From NCBI GenBank assembly GCA_030411725.1, contig MU839857.1, forward strand, positions 1-64,000: a stretch of 64,000 bases of DNA, read 5' to 3'. Shown in pieces: positions 54,131 to 64,000 of this stretch. Position 1 is the stretch's first letter; every line of letters starts with the position of its first letter. This stretch comes from Echria macrotheca (taxonomy: Eukaryota; Ascomycota; Sordariomycetes; Sordariales; Schizotheciaceae). The notes beneath the pieces were generated by a model that ran no database searches, had not been told where the DNA came from, and worked only from the letters and a program-made list of their open reading frames with translations. The translations under genes were made by a program, and so were the position numbers.

Positions 54131-54331
54131 TCAGTTAACCTTAGGTTAACAGGTGGATGTCTGGGTCATCCCACAACCATGATTTTCAGTAAGAAATGTT
54201 AATTCCAGCGCTAAATGTCCCTATCGTACATCCTCATCTCATCTAAACCACCAAAAATCACTCGCTACCAGCGCTCACAAGACCACCCTTCCGACCTGCC
54301 TTGTGGGCCCACTCACTGCTAGGCCCCAAGC

Positions 54332-54801
54332 CTACGAGGACTTGCCGCCCTTGGACGCGATAGCCCGGACCTCCTCCTTGGGGCGGTTGGCAAAATTGCC
54401 GGGGTTGTTGCTAGCGGTGCCGCCCGACGACCCTGTGTCTTCCGACTCGGTCCCATGGTGGCGGGCCTCGGCGGAGGCCTTGCCGCCCTTTGACGCGATG
54501 GCTTGCACCTCCTCCTTGGGGCTGTTGTTGTTAGTGAAAATCCATCATAGTTGATGGCACTGATGCTTAGACATACCGGTTCGCAAAGTTGCCGGGGTTG
54601 TTGCTGGCATTGCTGGTACCACCCGACGACCCTGTGTCCTCCGACTCAGTCCCGTGGCTACGGGCCTCGGCGGATGCCTTGCCTCCCTTGGACGCGATGG
54701 CCTGGACCTCCTCCTTGGGGCTGGTGCCGTTAGTGACCGTCTTTTACAATAGGCAAGTGAGCATACCGGTTGGCAAAGTTTCCGGGGTTGTTGCTAGCCA
54801 T
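54332..54801 (-). CDS. con-10: Con-10-like conidiation/stress protein with three KGG repeats
   Basis: Three exons (54801-54767, 54720-54577, 54521-54332) give 122 residues. The protein consists of three copies of a unit NNPGNFANRPKEEVQAIAS followed by KGGKAS, separated by Ser/Glu-rich spacers containing HGTESEDTGSSGGT. The unit matches the start of Neurospora CON-10 and the stress-induced KGG family (PF10685 type). Both introns (54721-54766 and 54522-54576) split the same codon (Arg in ANR|PK), in the same phase, in repeats 1 and 2; repeat 3 has no intron. CON-10 homologues are small hydrophilic proteins that accumulate during conidiation and under light or desiccation stress. The spacing differs from the Neurospora protein, so orthology is inferred from the unit only. 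Confidence 0.88.
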
Positions 54802-55273
54802 GTCGTTGGTTTTGGGGGTTGTTGAGTTAACTGTTTGTCTTGTGTTATTCTGGTCAGGTGTCGTTGCTGTTGCAGTGTGCGTGTCTGCTGGTCTGGCAAA
54901 ATTTCATCAAAGCGGGAGACGAAGCGAATATTTATCCCCTTCGACATGCGTTCCTTCCTTCATGATATTTGTGGATTGCACCTTCCATAATTGCCCAATT
55001 GCTCACCGCTAGCCAAAGTGATGATGTCAAGATGATGACTCGGAAACACCAGCCTGGAAAGCGGGTCTTGATCGTCCATTCAAACATACGTGACATGTCG
55101 TCAATTGATCCATGCTCCCACAAATCATTGGACGGATGTTTGCTTTTTGCTATGGAGTCACGGGAGTGACGCCGGCCCGAACGGGCTGGAACAGGATGCA
55201 GCGATGATCGTCGCCCGTAGCATCCGACAACAATCACTTCTGGGCGTCATGACACTTCTATGCTGGAATCAGA
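54802..55273. other. Intergenic region upstream of the con-10-like gene
   Basis: No other gene seen. It carries the con-10-like promoter and the 3' end of the hydrolase. Confidence 0.45.
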
Positions 55274-58154
55274 TCACCTCCAAACCGTCGCCCACAGCCA
55301 CTCGGCCAGCTCCCGCTGGTATGCAATCGTCTTCATCTCGGCGTCCATGCGCGCCTCCTCGTCACCAAACAAATACTTGTTCCGCCATCCCGGCGAATCG
55401 AACCCGTGCACGACATCTGGCACCAGCAGCCACCGCGTCGTCCCTTCGAACCCTTTTGTCCCCGGCATGACGGTGTGCTGCTCGCCCCACGCGAACTTGG
55501 CGGCCTTCTCGCCGCCTCCGTCGTCCAGACACCCGCGCCACCGACTCGGTCCCCGCCTTCCGACGGGGACATCGACGTCGGGAACTGCGCGGCCCGCCCA
55601 CGCACACGCCGTCCGCCAGCTCTCGTGCGCGAGACAGTCAAGCTCGGCGGCGACGACGAAAACGTGCGGCGGCAGCTCGGCGCGGGAAGCATACGCAGGC
55701 GAGAGCAGCGGGTCGGCGATGTCGTGGCCGTAGGGAATATAGCTCCACGCGCTAGACGGGAGCAGCCGCGCCATCCAGTCCAAACCGGGACCCCAACCCC
55801 TCGGTCCGCGGAGTTGTCTTTTATAGGGCCTGGTGCGGGCTTTCCTCGAGGCCGACATGCCAAAGTCCAAAATGCCACAGACGGAGATGACGCCCGCCGG
55901 CGGCGGGGATGACCGGGACGGCGCCGCGTACGGGTACGGGTTCGTGTCGTATTCGGTCGCGTGGCCAATGTGTCGCGAGGGGTCGTACCCGGTCTTAACG
56001 GAGGGGAGCTGGGCTAGACCGAGTGCGAGGTTTCCGCCGGCGTCGAAGCCGCACAGGGCGGTGCGCATGCGGTCTATAGGCAGGGACTCGTCGTTCAGCG
56101 CCGCGTGGTAGAGCGCTTCGGCGTCGAGGAGGGGGGCGGGGAATACCGCCCAGGGTGCCTTCGAGTAGTTGAGCGCGATGACTAGAATTGAGTAGGTATC
56201 GGCGAAGGTGCGGTTCCATGCGTCATCATCGGAGGGTGAGCCGACCGTGAAGCCACCGCCGTGGATGGTGAAAAGAGTGGGGAGGAGGAGGGGAGATGTC
56301 AGGTCGTGGTGGGAGGGAAAAAAGATTCTACTACTAGTCAGCATGGTGGGTGAATATGGGGATGATAGAGAGAGTTGCGTACCGTACGGGTAGCTTCCGC
56401 CGGACAGGGTAGGCCTTGACGATGTCCGGTCGCACTGGAGGCGGGTAGTAGATGTCGCGCAGCCCGCGGTACAGTTCGACCGGTACTGTCAAGCCCTGGA
56501 TCACACTGACCGAGGCCGCGTGTAGAGCTCTCTCCATCACCGGTGGCGCATCCCATTCGTGCTTGCCGGCCCGGGTGCGAGCTGTATAGCGCGCCGCCTC
56601 GCGCGGTCCACGGCTCCGACTCCGCGGTCTAGGGGGCAGTCGGGGCCGGTCGCCGGGCATATATGTCGTTGTCGGCGAGGGCGGAATATTCACCGCAAAC
56701 TCGCCGGTGCCTGTCCTCGGTTTAGGCTTGTACGCGTATTCTACGGGATCGGCCACGCGCGCGGCTGGCTGGAACGGCTCCGCCTCGGCTGAGAGCTGGC
56801 TTCGTGGGAGCGATTTCAAGGGGTTGCCGTTGAAGTCGGGACGGGTGTCGGCGTCTAGGGTCAACACGGGCTCGGCGGGAAGGGGGAATTCGGGCTCGTA
56901 ATCTTGGATCCGCCAGACGTTATGGTAGCGAGAGTCGTCTGCCGGTTCGGGCTGGAGCTGATGCTCGGTTCGTGGCGATGGCCATTTGGATGTGGCCTCG
57001 GCTTGTCTGGATTCGGGATCCGCTTCGTCGTCTGATTCTTCCTTGGCCTTTGTTGGTGTGATCCGTCGGTAGGTTGGTTCAGTTGGAGGACTTGGTTGCC
57101 GGATCGGGGATTGTGGTTGTGGTGAGGCTTTGACTAGTTCTTCCCCAAAGGTCATTTGCACTGTTGACTTTTGCGTCTCAGGGGTTGTCATGGGCGTGAG
57201 TTGATGGCCGAGATACCCGGTAGGGGTTGATGGAGGCGTGGGTGTTTTTGCTCCAGTCGCGGGGTGCTCCCTCCCTGTTTCTGCATTTTCTGGGGATCCG
57301 GTTGTTCTCTTGCTGACGGATTGTGGTGTAGCATCCGGAGTCGGCAGCTCCTGTGGACTAACGCGAACCGGTGTCTGTGGCCTCACTTCCGCTTCGATAA
57401 CTTTCTCCCTTTCGGTTGGAATCTCCATCCGAGCTGTATGCATAGGCGTGTCGTCGTGATCAGATCTCGGGCTCTGGGAGATATCCCCATCGGCCCAGGG
57501 ATCTTGCATGAGCTCCTGTCCCTCGGCCGAGACATGGTCGATATACGCCGGCGGTTCGTCCTCCTCTACCACTTCAACCACAACCTCGCGTTCCTCCACA
57601 ACCGCATCCGGTATGCCTTCAGAACGTTCCACCGCATCTTCATCTCTCGGTTCTCCCTCCAAAGCCCTCAGTGCATCCCCCGCCGTCCCTTCCGCCCCCT
57701 TCCTCTCCTCTTCTTCCTGCGCAAACCTCGCCATAGCAGCCGCAATCTCCGGCACCTCAGGCACAACACTAACCCGACTTCCGGCCCCAACACCTCTACT
57801 TTTGCTCCTCGCAGTCCGCCGCGACTGACTCACGCTCCTACTCCTCTCCTCCCACTCGGCGATACGATCCCGTGTGCTCGCGCTGCTGTCCCGTCGCCCC
57901 CGGGCCGTGGGGACGCGGATCGGCTCGTCGTGGCCCCATGTTGTGATTATTGGGTCTGGACGGCGGCTGCGCTGGAGCCGCGTGCTTGTGCGGCCTCTTT
58001 CTTCTGCTTCTTTGGGAGATGTGTCTGTGGCGGGACGGAGATGGGGTTCGTCGATGCTGTTGCGCCGCGAGGTGGAAGCGTGGGAGGGGACGGTGAGGAC
58101 TGAGAAGCGCTTTGGTGTTGGTTCGTAGCTTGGCATTTTTTCACTCACACTCAC
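55274..58154 (-). CDS. Alpha/beta hydrolase (HSL-type) with long disordered N-terminus; nucleophile Ser replaced by Asp
   Basis: Two exons (58154-56383 and 56327-55274) give 941 residues; the 55-nt intron (GTACGC, CTGAC branch, TAGTAG) joins KLPVR to IFFPSHHDLTSPLLLPTLF. Residues 1-~540 are Arg/Ser/Pro/Glu-rich and disordered. From ~590 a hormone-sensitive-lipase-type fold begins: oxyanion HGGGF, LVIALNYSKAP and a nucleophile elbow reading GFDAGGNLAL. The family has GxSxGGN there, so the Ser is Asp (codon GAC). The His (PDVVHGFDSPG) and an acidic residue near AAELDCLAHES are retained. Esterase activity as normally understood is therefore doubtful; a pseudo-enzyme or Asp-nucleophile chemistry is possible. 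A shorter start at 56344 (hydrolase half only) is less likely, because the intron is well formed. Confidence 0.85.
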
Positions 58155-59887
58155 AGCTCATGGCAATTATTGGAGATTGGCTTGAAGATGACGATGAGCG
58201 TGATGAACTTTTGGAGGAGAATGATGTTTTTTTTTTGCTCTTCTTCTTTTGAATAGGTAGCTATGGTTCCAAGCTTGCAAAATGAACGGATGAACGACGG
58301 GCCCGATCCAAAGCCGCGGCTGAATGGGTGGCCTGTCTCATCCCATCTTCTTTCCGCGCGGTGGTGAAACGGGGGATCGTCATGCACGCCTAACATCTCG
58401 CGCCGACAACGACGGTGAATGGCGGTAATGGGGATTTTGGCAGAATGCGACGTGGGAATGGTGGTGCACAAGCGATGTCTTGCGGGTGGGTTTTGCTCGA
58501 TAGGGAAGGGCATCGGGTGCAGGTGTGCTCCGTTGCCGGGGAAGGTTGTAGGATATGACAGCTGCGTGCCGTCTGCTATGTGCCGTCGTTGCTGCGGTTA
58601 GGGGTCGGTGTGTAACAAGGAGTTATGGAGTCAGTTTTGACCTCGGATGTGAGGTTTGTCGTCTTATTTGTCTCTAATAGCGATGCGAAGTATACCTATA
58701 GACCTTATCATCAAGTTCGTGGACCTAGCTGTTATTACAACTTTGAAACCCGGACGCGCCGAACACACCAAGCAGCCGCACGTATGGATAGAAACCCTCC
58801 CAGAATAGGTAGACGTCGAAATAACTGGAACAATTGGAGACATAGATTCAGGTTAGTTCACGATCATTAAGTCAGTAACTATCTGCATTACGGACATCTC
58901 ATGTTCCAGAAGCACCCGGATCATTATCCCAGCTCGTATTTTAGTATTCCAAAGTGGTTTAGCGACAAACTATGCCAACAGAAACTCATTGGCTGTACAC
59001 TCTCAGTGTCAGGTCCTCAAGATAAATACCCACGTCTCTGTCCTCTAAGTCGTTACCCCTATATTGCTTCCCCTGAGTCGGTAGGTTTTTTTGAATGACC
59101 TTCGCCGGGCGTGGAACCCGCGATACTCCAACATGGTCTTTTTTAGTGCGACCCCTACGTACCGGGAGCCACTCAACTCAAGTCTCTTGGACGTTCAGAT
59201 TACACGAAGACCAAGACTTATTATGCGGCATTCAAGTACACAACAATTGCTTATTTATGCCCACTGTGCTGCCCTGGAAGCGACACTCGGTGCGAAGTAC
59301 GGCCTTGAAGCGGAATACATCAAGTCTCGCAACATCGAGACCGATTTTAAAATACTTAACAGGATTTTTCACTTCCGTGCTGTGCTTTAGTGTGTCTTGA
59401 AGGATCCGGAGTTCCGCCTGTACCTGTACCTACCTTAGGGAACTTTCCAAGTTTAGACTGGGCACGCAGCTCGGACTGTGCGGGTAGTGCGACACATATA
59501 GCCGCCATGCCAATATCCGCACCGGGTTGTTGTCAAGTGCAGGAACCTGGAGAGAGTCAACGTCTCTCTCCGTTTCCCTTAGGCACGGGACAAGGTAGGA
59601 GTCATTGTCATCCTGTCCGGGACTTAGTCAGGGAAAAGGCGGAGGTTATCTCTGTTAACGATAATGGATTTCGACAATAGTGTATTGCTTCCTCGTTTGC
59701 TACAAAATGGGTCTTCGTCGAGGACGGAACGACAGCATGAATCAAGAACTAAACGCCAAAACTCCATGTAGTTCCCACCCCGGAAATCCGTGAGACCGAA
59801 GGTCCGTCGACAAAGGAAATGGCAAGACAATAATAGTATGCGATCATGCGATAATCTCCCCCCCTCATCCAACTGCCAAAACTGCCC
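58155..59887. other. Intergenic region
   Basis: 1.7 kb with only short frames lacking splice-consistent extensions. A poly-T run lies near 58227-58236. No gene supported. Confidence 0.45.
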
Positions 59888-60136
59888 TTAAAACCTCCCC
59901 ATGGTCGTCATGGGATAAGCACGAAATGTCTGCTCGGGTCCCTGCCGCCTCTCATTGTTCAACTGCCTCGCCTTTGTGTCGGCATCGCGCATGCGTGCTT
60001 CGAGCGACTTTGATCGTGTGGTTCGGAAGCTTAGTCGCTTCGTGAAGTTTTTGATGGCAGTGGCCTTCTCGCTGAACACAGAGGAGGAGGAAGATGCGAG
60101 GGACGTGGCGTCAGAGTTTCTGCGGAAGGAGACCAT
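59888..60136 (-). CDS. Small basic protein, unrecognised
   Basis: A single exon of 82 residues: Ser-rich start (SDATSLASSSSSVFSEKAT), basic helical middle (KNFTKRLSFRTTRSKSLEAR) and C-terminus GPEQTFRAYPMTTMGRF. Composition is biased to Arg, Ser and Lys, without Cys or membrane segment. Its codon use and ordered helix favour a real gene, but no homologous family comes to mind. Confidence 0.5.
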   Translation of the reverse strand: MVSFRRNSDATSLASSSSSVFSEKATAIKNFTKRLSFRTTRSKSLEARMRDADTKARQLNNERRQGPEQTFRAYPMTTMGRF

Positions 60137-60989
60137 TGTGACTTAAGGCGCCGAGTGGACGTTTTTCTTCTCGATATTGTAAAGTAGCTTTGGACTTTCG
60201 CGTTGATGTGGCACTTTGATATGTGCTTTTGGGACAGGATACCCAATTTGAAGTCGATGACTCTGGCTTGCTGGGATGAAGATGGCGAAAACAGTGAAGA
60301 AAGCAAGTTGCAGGTCTGGAGTCTTGTTTTAATGCTCCCAGATCCCAGATGAAACTCAAAACGTTGGCAGCCTGACAGGCAGACAGGCAGCAAACACGCC
60401 TTGCCGACGGCGCATCAACACGCAGCGAATCAGCCCTTGGTGACTCACAGCGCTTGCTGTGCCATCAACTGTTCAAGCGGAGAAGCTTATTGGTGGGACC
60501 GGCAATCCAAATGCGCGCGAAGCAACGAGTCGCTAGGTCAATGCATCAGGCGCGCAGTTGCGTGCCCCCCCAGCACGTCTGGAAGCCTTGAAGCCTCTCG
60601 GGTAAATCCTTCCAGCGTACGGCCACCTGGTTGTGTAACCCGCCGTGCCAAGGCATTAAAAACAGATGCCGCGATGTGTATGGACGACCGAGAAATTCGC
60701 AAATGCGCAGGTCCAGAAGCATGAGACGAACGTTGATGAGTTTAGACGCAGATGTCCAGGATGGCCCGCCCACCCTCTGGTACTACCAGACTGTTTTGAT
60801 GTTGGGTAGGAACAATAATGCAACCCTATCGCCAAATCCGCTTCTTCGGTGTCCTTCACTTGAGCATGGATCTTCACATGCACCCATGTCAAAACAACAT
60901 GTTCGGGGATAGGACCCCCGGCGTGTGTTATCTCCTGACCTAGGTATCAAAATGGCCCTTACTCGCCGATAAACAGCAACTTCTTCCAG
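60137..60989. other. Intergenic region
   Basis: No supported gene. A short CAGACAGGCAG tandem lies near 60375-60392. Confidence 0.45.
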
Positions 60990-61574
60990 AAGCAAGAATG
61001 GAGCCGAAGATGAAGACTTCTTCTGCCTCTACAGCACGGGCACATGGAAAAGTAATGGTGTGGTCGGCGACCAGAAGATCGAAACGCCCATCCACTTCCG
61101 GAGCCGAAATGAACTTATTAGTCCCCCCAGAATCCCTGCTCCTAGCCTCCTAGTCCATTAGGATGGCGTTGTCGGCATTATCCAGAAGAATGTTTGGCGG
61201 TTTGAGGTCCTGATGCCGTTTATTGCAGGTGCGAACGTGACAGAGTGCATCCGCTACCTGGAAACACCATTTCGCTTTCCGGGAAAGAGCCATCCTGGAT
61301 CCTGTGGCCAGGCTGTTTCAATGGCAGAGGCCATAGTGCCCATCTGATGCTCTTCGTAACGAAATCCGGAGATTTTCGAATGTCCCCACTTGCTGGTTGG
61401 TAGCTCGGCTACGAAGCTGATCGGGCGCCGTATTATGTTCGGGCGTGGTGATATTTCGTTGCACAAATTGTTTATCTCATGATACAAGGCACCCGGCCTG
61501 CAATCGAAGACATCTCTGGAGAACGCAAGGAAGTCAGCAAAACCTATGGCCCAGAATAGGTAGGTAGGAGACAA
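60990..61574 (-). pseudogene. Protein-kinase pseudogene
   Basis: On the minus strand, kinase landmarks appear in correct order but broken. An N-lobe stretch (EINNLCNEISPRPNIIRRPI) in one frame is followed after a frame change near 61290-61320 by MALSRKAKWCFQVADALCH and the catalytic loop HQDLKPPNILLD (canonical HRDLKPxNILLD, with Arg replaced by Gln). An in-frame TAG at 61150-61152 stands where the DFG region should be. Beyond it, GGTNKFISAPEVDG (activation loop and APE) and EEVFIFGSILASG (subdomain IX) continue in the same frame. At least one frameshift and one nonsense codon make a functional kinase unlikely. The source is probably a fungal kinase of the kind often found as a STAND-associated paralogue. 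Confidence 0.7.
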
Positions 61575-61712
61575 AGACTCTTTTGAACGAACAGAACTTT
61601 CCTAACCCCACCTGTCAGTGGCTCCTACCCTATAACCTATACATTGACGAACACAATGCCATGAGTCCGGAACAAAGTCCATACCTATACTAAACGAGGA
61701 TCCTCTACTAAA

Positions 61713-62652
61713 TTACCACCCAGTCCAAACTGCCGCCAAAACCACTGCCGGAATCAACGTCCAAACCACCGAAGCCCCCATAGCCTCCCCAGCACCGGCA
61801 GTAACAACACTCATTGAACTCATCGCCGCGCTAGCACCCACTGGGGAAGTAGAGCCAGTAGACCCCTTCGACTCCCCATTCAACGGCGTCCCATTATCCT
61901 TGGGCGCGCCAATAAACCCCTTCTCAACAGCCGTCTTGATGCCCGCCCCCCAAACCGTCGCCATCTTGACATAACCCCGATCATTCGGATGTCTCGAATC
62001 GAACAAGTCACTCGTCGTCGGCCCCTCGGGCGAGCGCATATCGACGAGCACGAACTTCTTGTTCTGCCCCTCCAAGCTCGTCGCCATCGCCTGGTACTGC
62101 TTGTTCACGTCGACGCGGCACGCGTCCTGCGCGGCCACCTTGTTCGCCAGCAGCGTGGCCGCGACGACCGTTACCCCGGGGCTGGCGGTAAATATATCGT
62201 TGATGAGCGCGGTGAGGTTGGCGCCGGCGTCCGGGACTAATTTGCCCGAGTTGCAGTTGTTCGTCCCGGCCTCGATGAGGACCAGGTTGGGCAGGAACAT
62301 GGGCGTCGCGGTCCGCGCGGCCTCGGCGATTTGCGAGAGCACAAAACCGCTGGTCGCTTCGACCTGGTTGTCGGTGAAGTTGCCGTTGCGGTGACGCCCG
62401 ACGTAGTTCACCTCGTGTCCGGCCGAGACGAGCGTGGTGCGCAGGTCGAGGCGGTACGAGTTGCCTGTGGACGAGCCGACGCCAAAGGTCACCGAGGCGC
62501 CGACGGGGAGGATGCGCAGCGCGGTTGCGGACGTGGTATTATTAGCCCCAGCCGCCAGGGCGCAGGGGAGTGCTGGTGGGTTTTGTTAGTCGTGGCCATA
62601 GGGGACAATAAGGGGACACCGTACCGGCAAGGAATAACAGCGATGAAATCAT
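61713..62652 (-). CDS. Secreted SGNH/GDSL-type hydrolase, probably GPI-anchored
   Basis: Two exons (62652-62625 and 62572-61713) give 295 residues. The 52-nt intron interrupts the signal peptide: MISSLLFLAALPCALAAG, with likely cleavage after ALAA. SGNH blocks: I is ILPVGASVTFGVGSS (Ser nucleophile; the usual GDS is GAS), the Gly block lies near NYVGRHRNGNF, III is EAGTNNCNSG (GTNN, Asn present) and V is DSRHPNDRGY (catalytic Asp and His). Mature enzymes of this clan hydrolyse esters such as acetylated polysaccharides. After a Ser/Thr/Gly-rich linker the C-terminus is hydrophobic (WTLIPAVVLAAVWTGW) and looks like a GPI-attachment signal. Several N-glycosylation sequons (NNT, NFT, NLT) occur. 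Confidence 0.9.
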
Positions 62653-63093
62653 CGTGAGATTTCTGACAACTCCAGGTTGGTCCGATTTCGATGCCAAGAC
62701 TTTTCCAAGAACTTGGGAAGCGGATTCTCGGGCGAGATATAGGCCCTGTGGGTCGAAACCTGGTGCTGGCAGCCGGGATGGTAGCCGATCGTGTCGCGTG
62801 GTTCAGATCGGTTTCAGCCTTTCGGCGGCGTCATGCGTGCCGCACCTTGGGATGGTGATGCTACGTAAACTATTTTTGGGGAAGATTGATCGACGGGGAG
62901 ATCATCGAGTTTGAGCTACACGTGGAATAGAATTGTGGAGGGAATTGGGGTGTACTTTTGGGGATGACAGACATCAGAGCAGGAGGGGCCACCCTCACCC
63001 AACAACAAGTCCTACGGACATTTGAACCTTTGCGACTCCTATTTACATTCAACAACATCAAGATACGATGGTACCTCCTAACCATACAAGGCT
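62653..63093. other. Intergenic region between secreted-protein genes
   Basis: 441 bp between two minus-strand genes; it presumably holds the SGNH promoter and the 3' UTR of the next gene. No other feature seen. Confidence 0.45.
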
Positions 63094-63873
63094 TTACACG
63101 GTCACGGTATGTACATATTTGACCTTCCCCCCTTCAACGCGAATCTCATGGCTATCCGGCAAATTCCCCAACGAATCAAACGAGCAGAGCACATCGACCG
63201 ACCCAAGCGTCTCGTCGATGACATACCGACGCATCCCGTTATTCTTCGCGCTGCCGCCCCTAGGCAACGACGCACCACACGGCCGCGTGAGCTGACTGCC
63301 CTCGACACGCTCGCAATCAGTACCCCAGGAGATGCTATCCGCGGCCGTCTTGTCCGTCCACATATCGAGGTACGCATCCCCGAACTTCTTGAGGAGCTCG
63401 CGGCTGGGCCGCTGCTCGGCCGCCAGCGGGCTCCAGTTCTCCTTGGAGATCAGATCGAGCGTCTTCTTGGCGTTGAAGAAGAGCGAGCCGGTCGTCGCCG
63501 CGATGGTGTCAATGAGAGAAATGGTCGACGTGTCCCCGTCGGCCGGGTGGCGGATCTGCGTCGCGAGCACGTACGGCTTGGTCCCGCCCGACGAGATGAG
63601 CATCGTGTAGCTCGCGCAGGCCGTCGTGTCGGCCGTCGACCGGTTCAAGTCGATCTTGAGCGGCTGGCTGAGCACGCCCCGCGCGATGTCGGCCTTTTTG
63701 TTGTTCTCCATGTACGTGAAGTTGGTCGCCGAGAGCTTGAGTCCCAATGTGCTGCCTGCTGCGATGGCGGCTACGTAGCTGCTGGCCGCCGCGAGGAGTC
63801 CTTCCCGTGTGCATTCGGCCGAGACCGAGGTCGTCGCCCCGGCAAGGGCTAGCAGGTGAGTGAGGCGGACCAT
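63094..63873 (-). CDS. Secreted DUF8021-like protein
   Basis: A single exon of 259 residues from the ATG at 63873; an upstream ATG at 63924 would add 17 polar residues that destroy the signal peptide, so it was rejected. The N-terminus MVRLTHLLALAGATTSVSA is a signal peptide with likely cleavage before ECTREGLL. The mature part has a Cys near its start and several others (TTACASY, TDCERVEG, RPCGASL, VDVLCSF) that may form disulphides, plus conserved-looking blocks WGTDCERVEGSQ and RYVIDETLGSVDVLC. The layout agrees with the fungal DUF8021 secreted family as I know it, function unknown. N-glycosylation sequons NFT and NRS occur. Confidence 0.75.
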   Translation of the reverse strand: MVRLTHLLALAGATTSVSAECTREGLLAAASSYVAAIAAGSTLGLKLSATNFTYMENNKKADIARGVLSQPLKIDLNRSTADTTACASYTMLISSGGTKPYVLATQIRHPADGDTSTISLIDTIAATTGSLFFNAKKTLDLISKENWSPLAAEQRPSRELLKKFGDAYLDMWTDKTAADSISWGTDCERVEGSQLTRPCGASLPRGGSAKNNGMRRYVIDETLGSVDVLCSFDSLGNLPDSHEIRVEGGKVKYVHTVTV

Positions 63874-64000
63874 GTTGACGTTGAGGTCGTGGTGCCGTTC
63901 CTGTTGGTCGGGAACATGTCGCACAGCTGGGGGGAGAGGCTCTTAAGGTTCTCACCGGAATGCACCTGGGGCGGTAGTGTAATCAGGGGAGTTACCGGTT
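63874..64000. other. Window edge
   Basis: Promoter side of the DUF8021-like gene. No further feature seen. Confidence 0.4.

Noticed and set aside
55380..55400. GGGTTCGATTC on the minus strand, similar to a T arm
   Set aside because: It lies within the hydrolase coding region and has no cloverleaf partner.
56334..56344. Separate start of the alpha/beta hydrolase at 56344
   Set aside because: The 55-nt intron at 56328-56382 has good donor, branch and acceptor, and joins conserved hydrolase sequence in frame to the upstream exon.
1..64000. CRISPR arrays, bacterial operons and ribosome-binding sites
   Set aside because: No regularly spaced repeats, and introns throughout show a eukaryotic nuclear genome.

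Overview
This is nuclear DNA of a filamentous ascomycete, most likely a Sordariomycete. The protein-coding genes carry short spliceosomal introns (about 40-140 nt, GTRNGT donors, CTRAC-like branch points). One single 5S rRNA gene and at least one intron-containing tRNA gene sit dispersed between protein genes. The gene content is typical of Pezizomycotina: a con-10-like conidiation protein, a HET-domain protein, an NLR (NACHT-ankyrin) protein, a class I terpene synthase, an RTA1-like protein and a Zn2Cys6-type regulator. Where exons are given, I joined them by eye from splice consensus and checked that the summed lengths keep frame.

Layout. 0.8-4.4 kb: a small membrane protein (-), two TCGATGTTC-type minisatellite patches, and a Cys-rich putative zinc protein (+) with a 432-bp MITE-like element just behind its stop codon. 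5.1-9.97 kb: extradiol-dioxygenase/glyoxalase-fold enzyme (-), MDP-1-like HAD phosphatase (+), Sec14-like lipid-transfer protein (-). 10.9-16.3 kb: tRNA-Leu(UAA), the COPI beta' subunit in ten exons (-), a small Cys-rich reading frame, and mannitol-1-phosphate 5-dehydrogenase (-). 16.3-20.9 kb: a 4.6-kb stretch with no gene I can support. 20.9-25.2 kb: class I terpene synthase (+) facing an amino-acid permease (-). 26.2-31.6 kb: a 1007-residue unknown protein, a GFA-family zinc protein and a small membrane protein. 32.3-35.6 kb: a divergent pair, fungal transcription factor (-) and RTA1-like membrane protein (+), sharing a 414-bp promoter. 36-39.7 kb: a tRNA-like Pol III gene, an NLR, and a 5S rRNA gene only 7 bp after the NLR stop.

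42.7-64 kb: a proline/charge-rich unknown protein, a DUF6536-type membrane protein, a small conserved-looking protein, a C2H2 zinc-finger protein, a HET-domain protein, a trypsin-fold protease, the con-10-like gene with three repeats, an alpha/beta hydrolase with a very long disordered N-terminus and Asp in place of its nucleophilic Ser, a small basic protein, a protein-kinase pseudogene, a secreted SGNH hydrolase and a secreted DUF8021-like protein.

The window is mostly a mosaic of housekeeping genes (vesicle coat, lipid transfer, mannitol metabolism) and accessory genes (self/non-self recognition, one orphan terpene synthase, transport, secreted proteins). I see no complete biosynthetic cluster: the terpene synthase has no cytochrome P450 or other tailoring enzyme beside it. 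The strongest leads for new biology are the NLR whose P-loop lies in a 25-nt exon and abuts a 5S gene, the Ser-to-Asp hydrolase, the three-repeat con-10 homologue, and the degenerate-cluster transcription factor paired with an RTA1-like gene.
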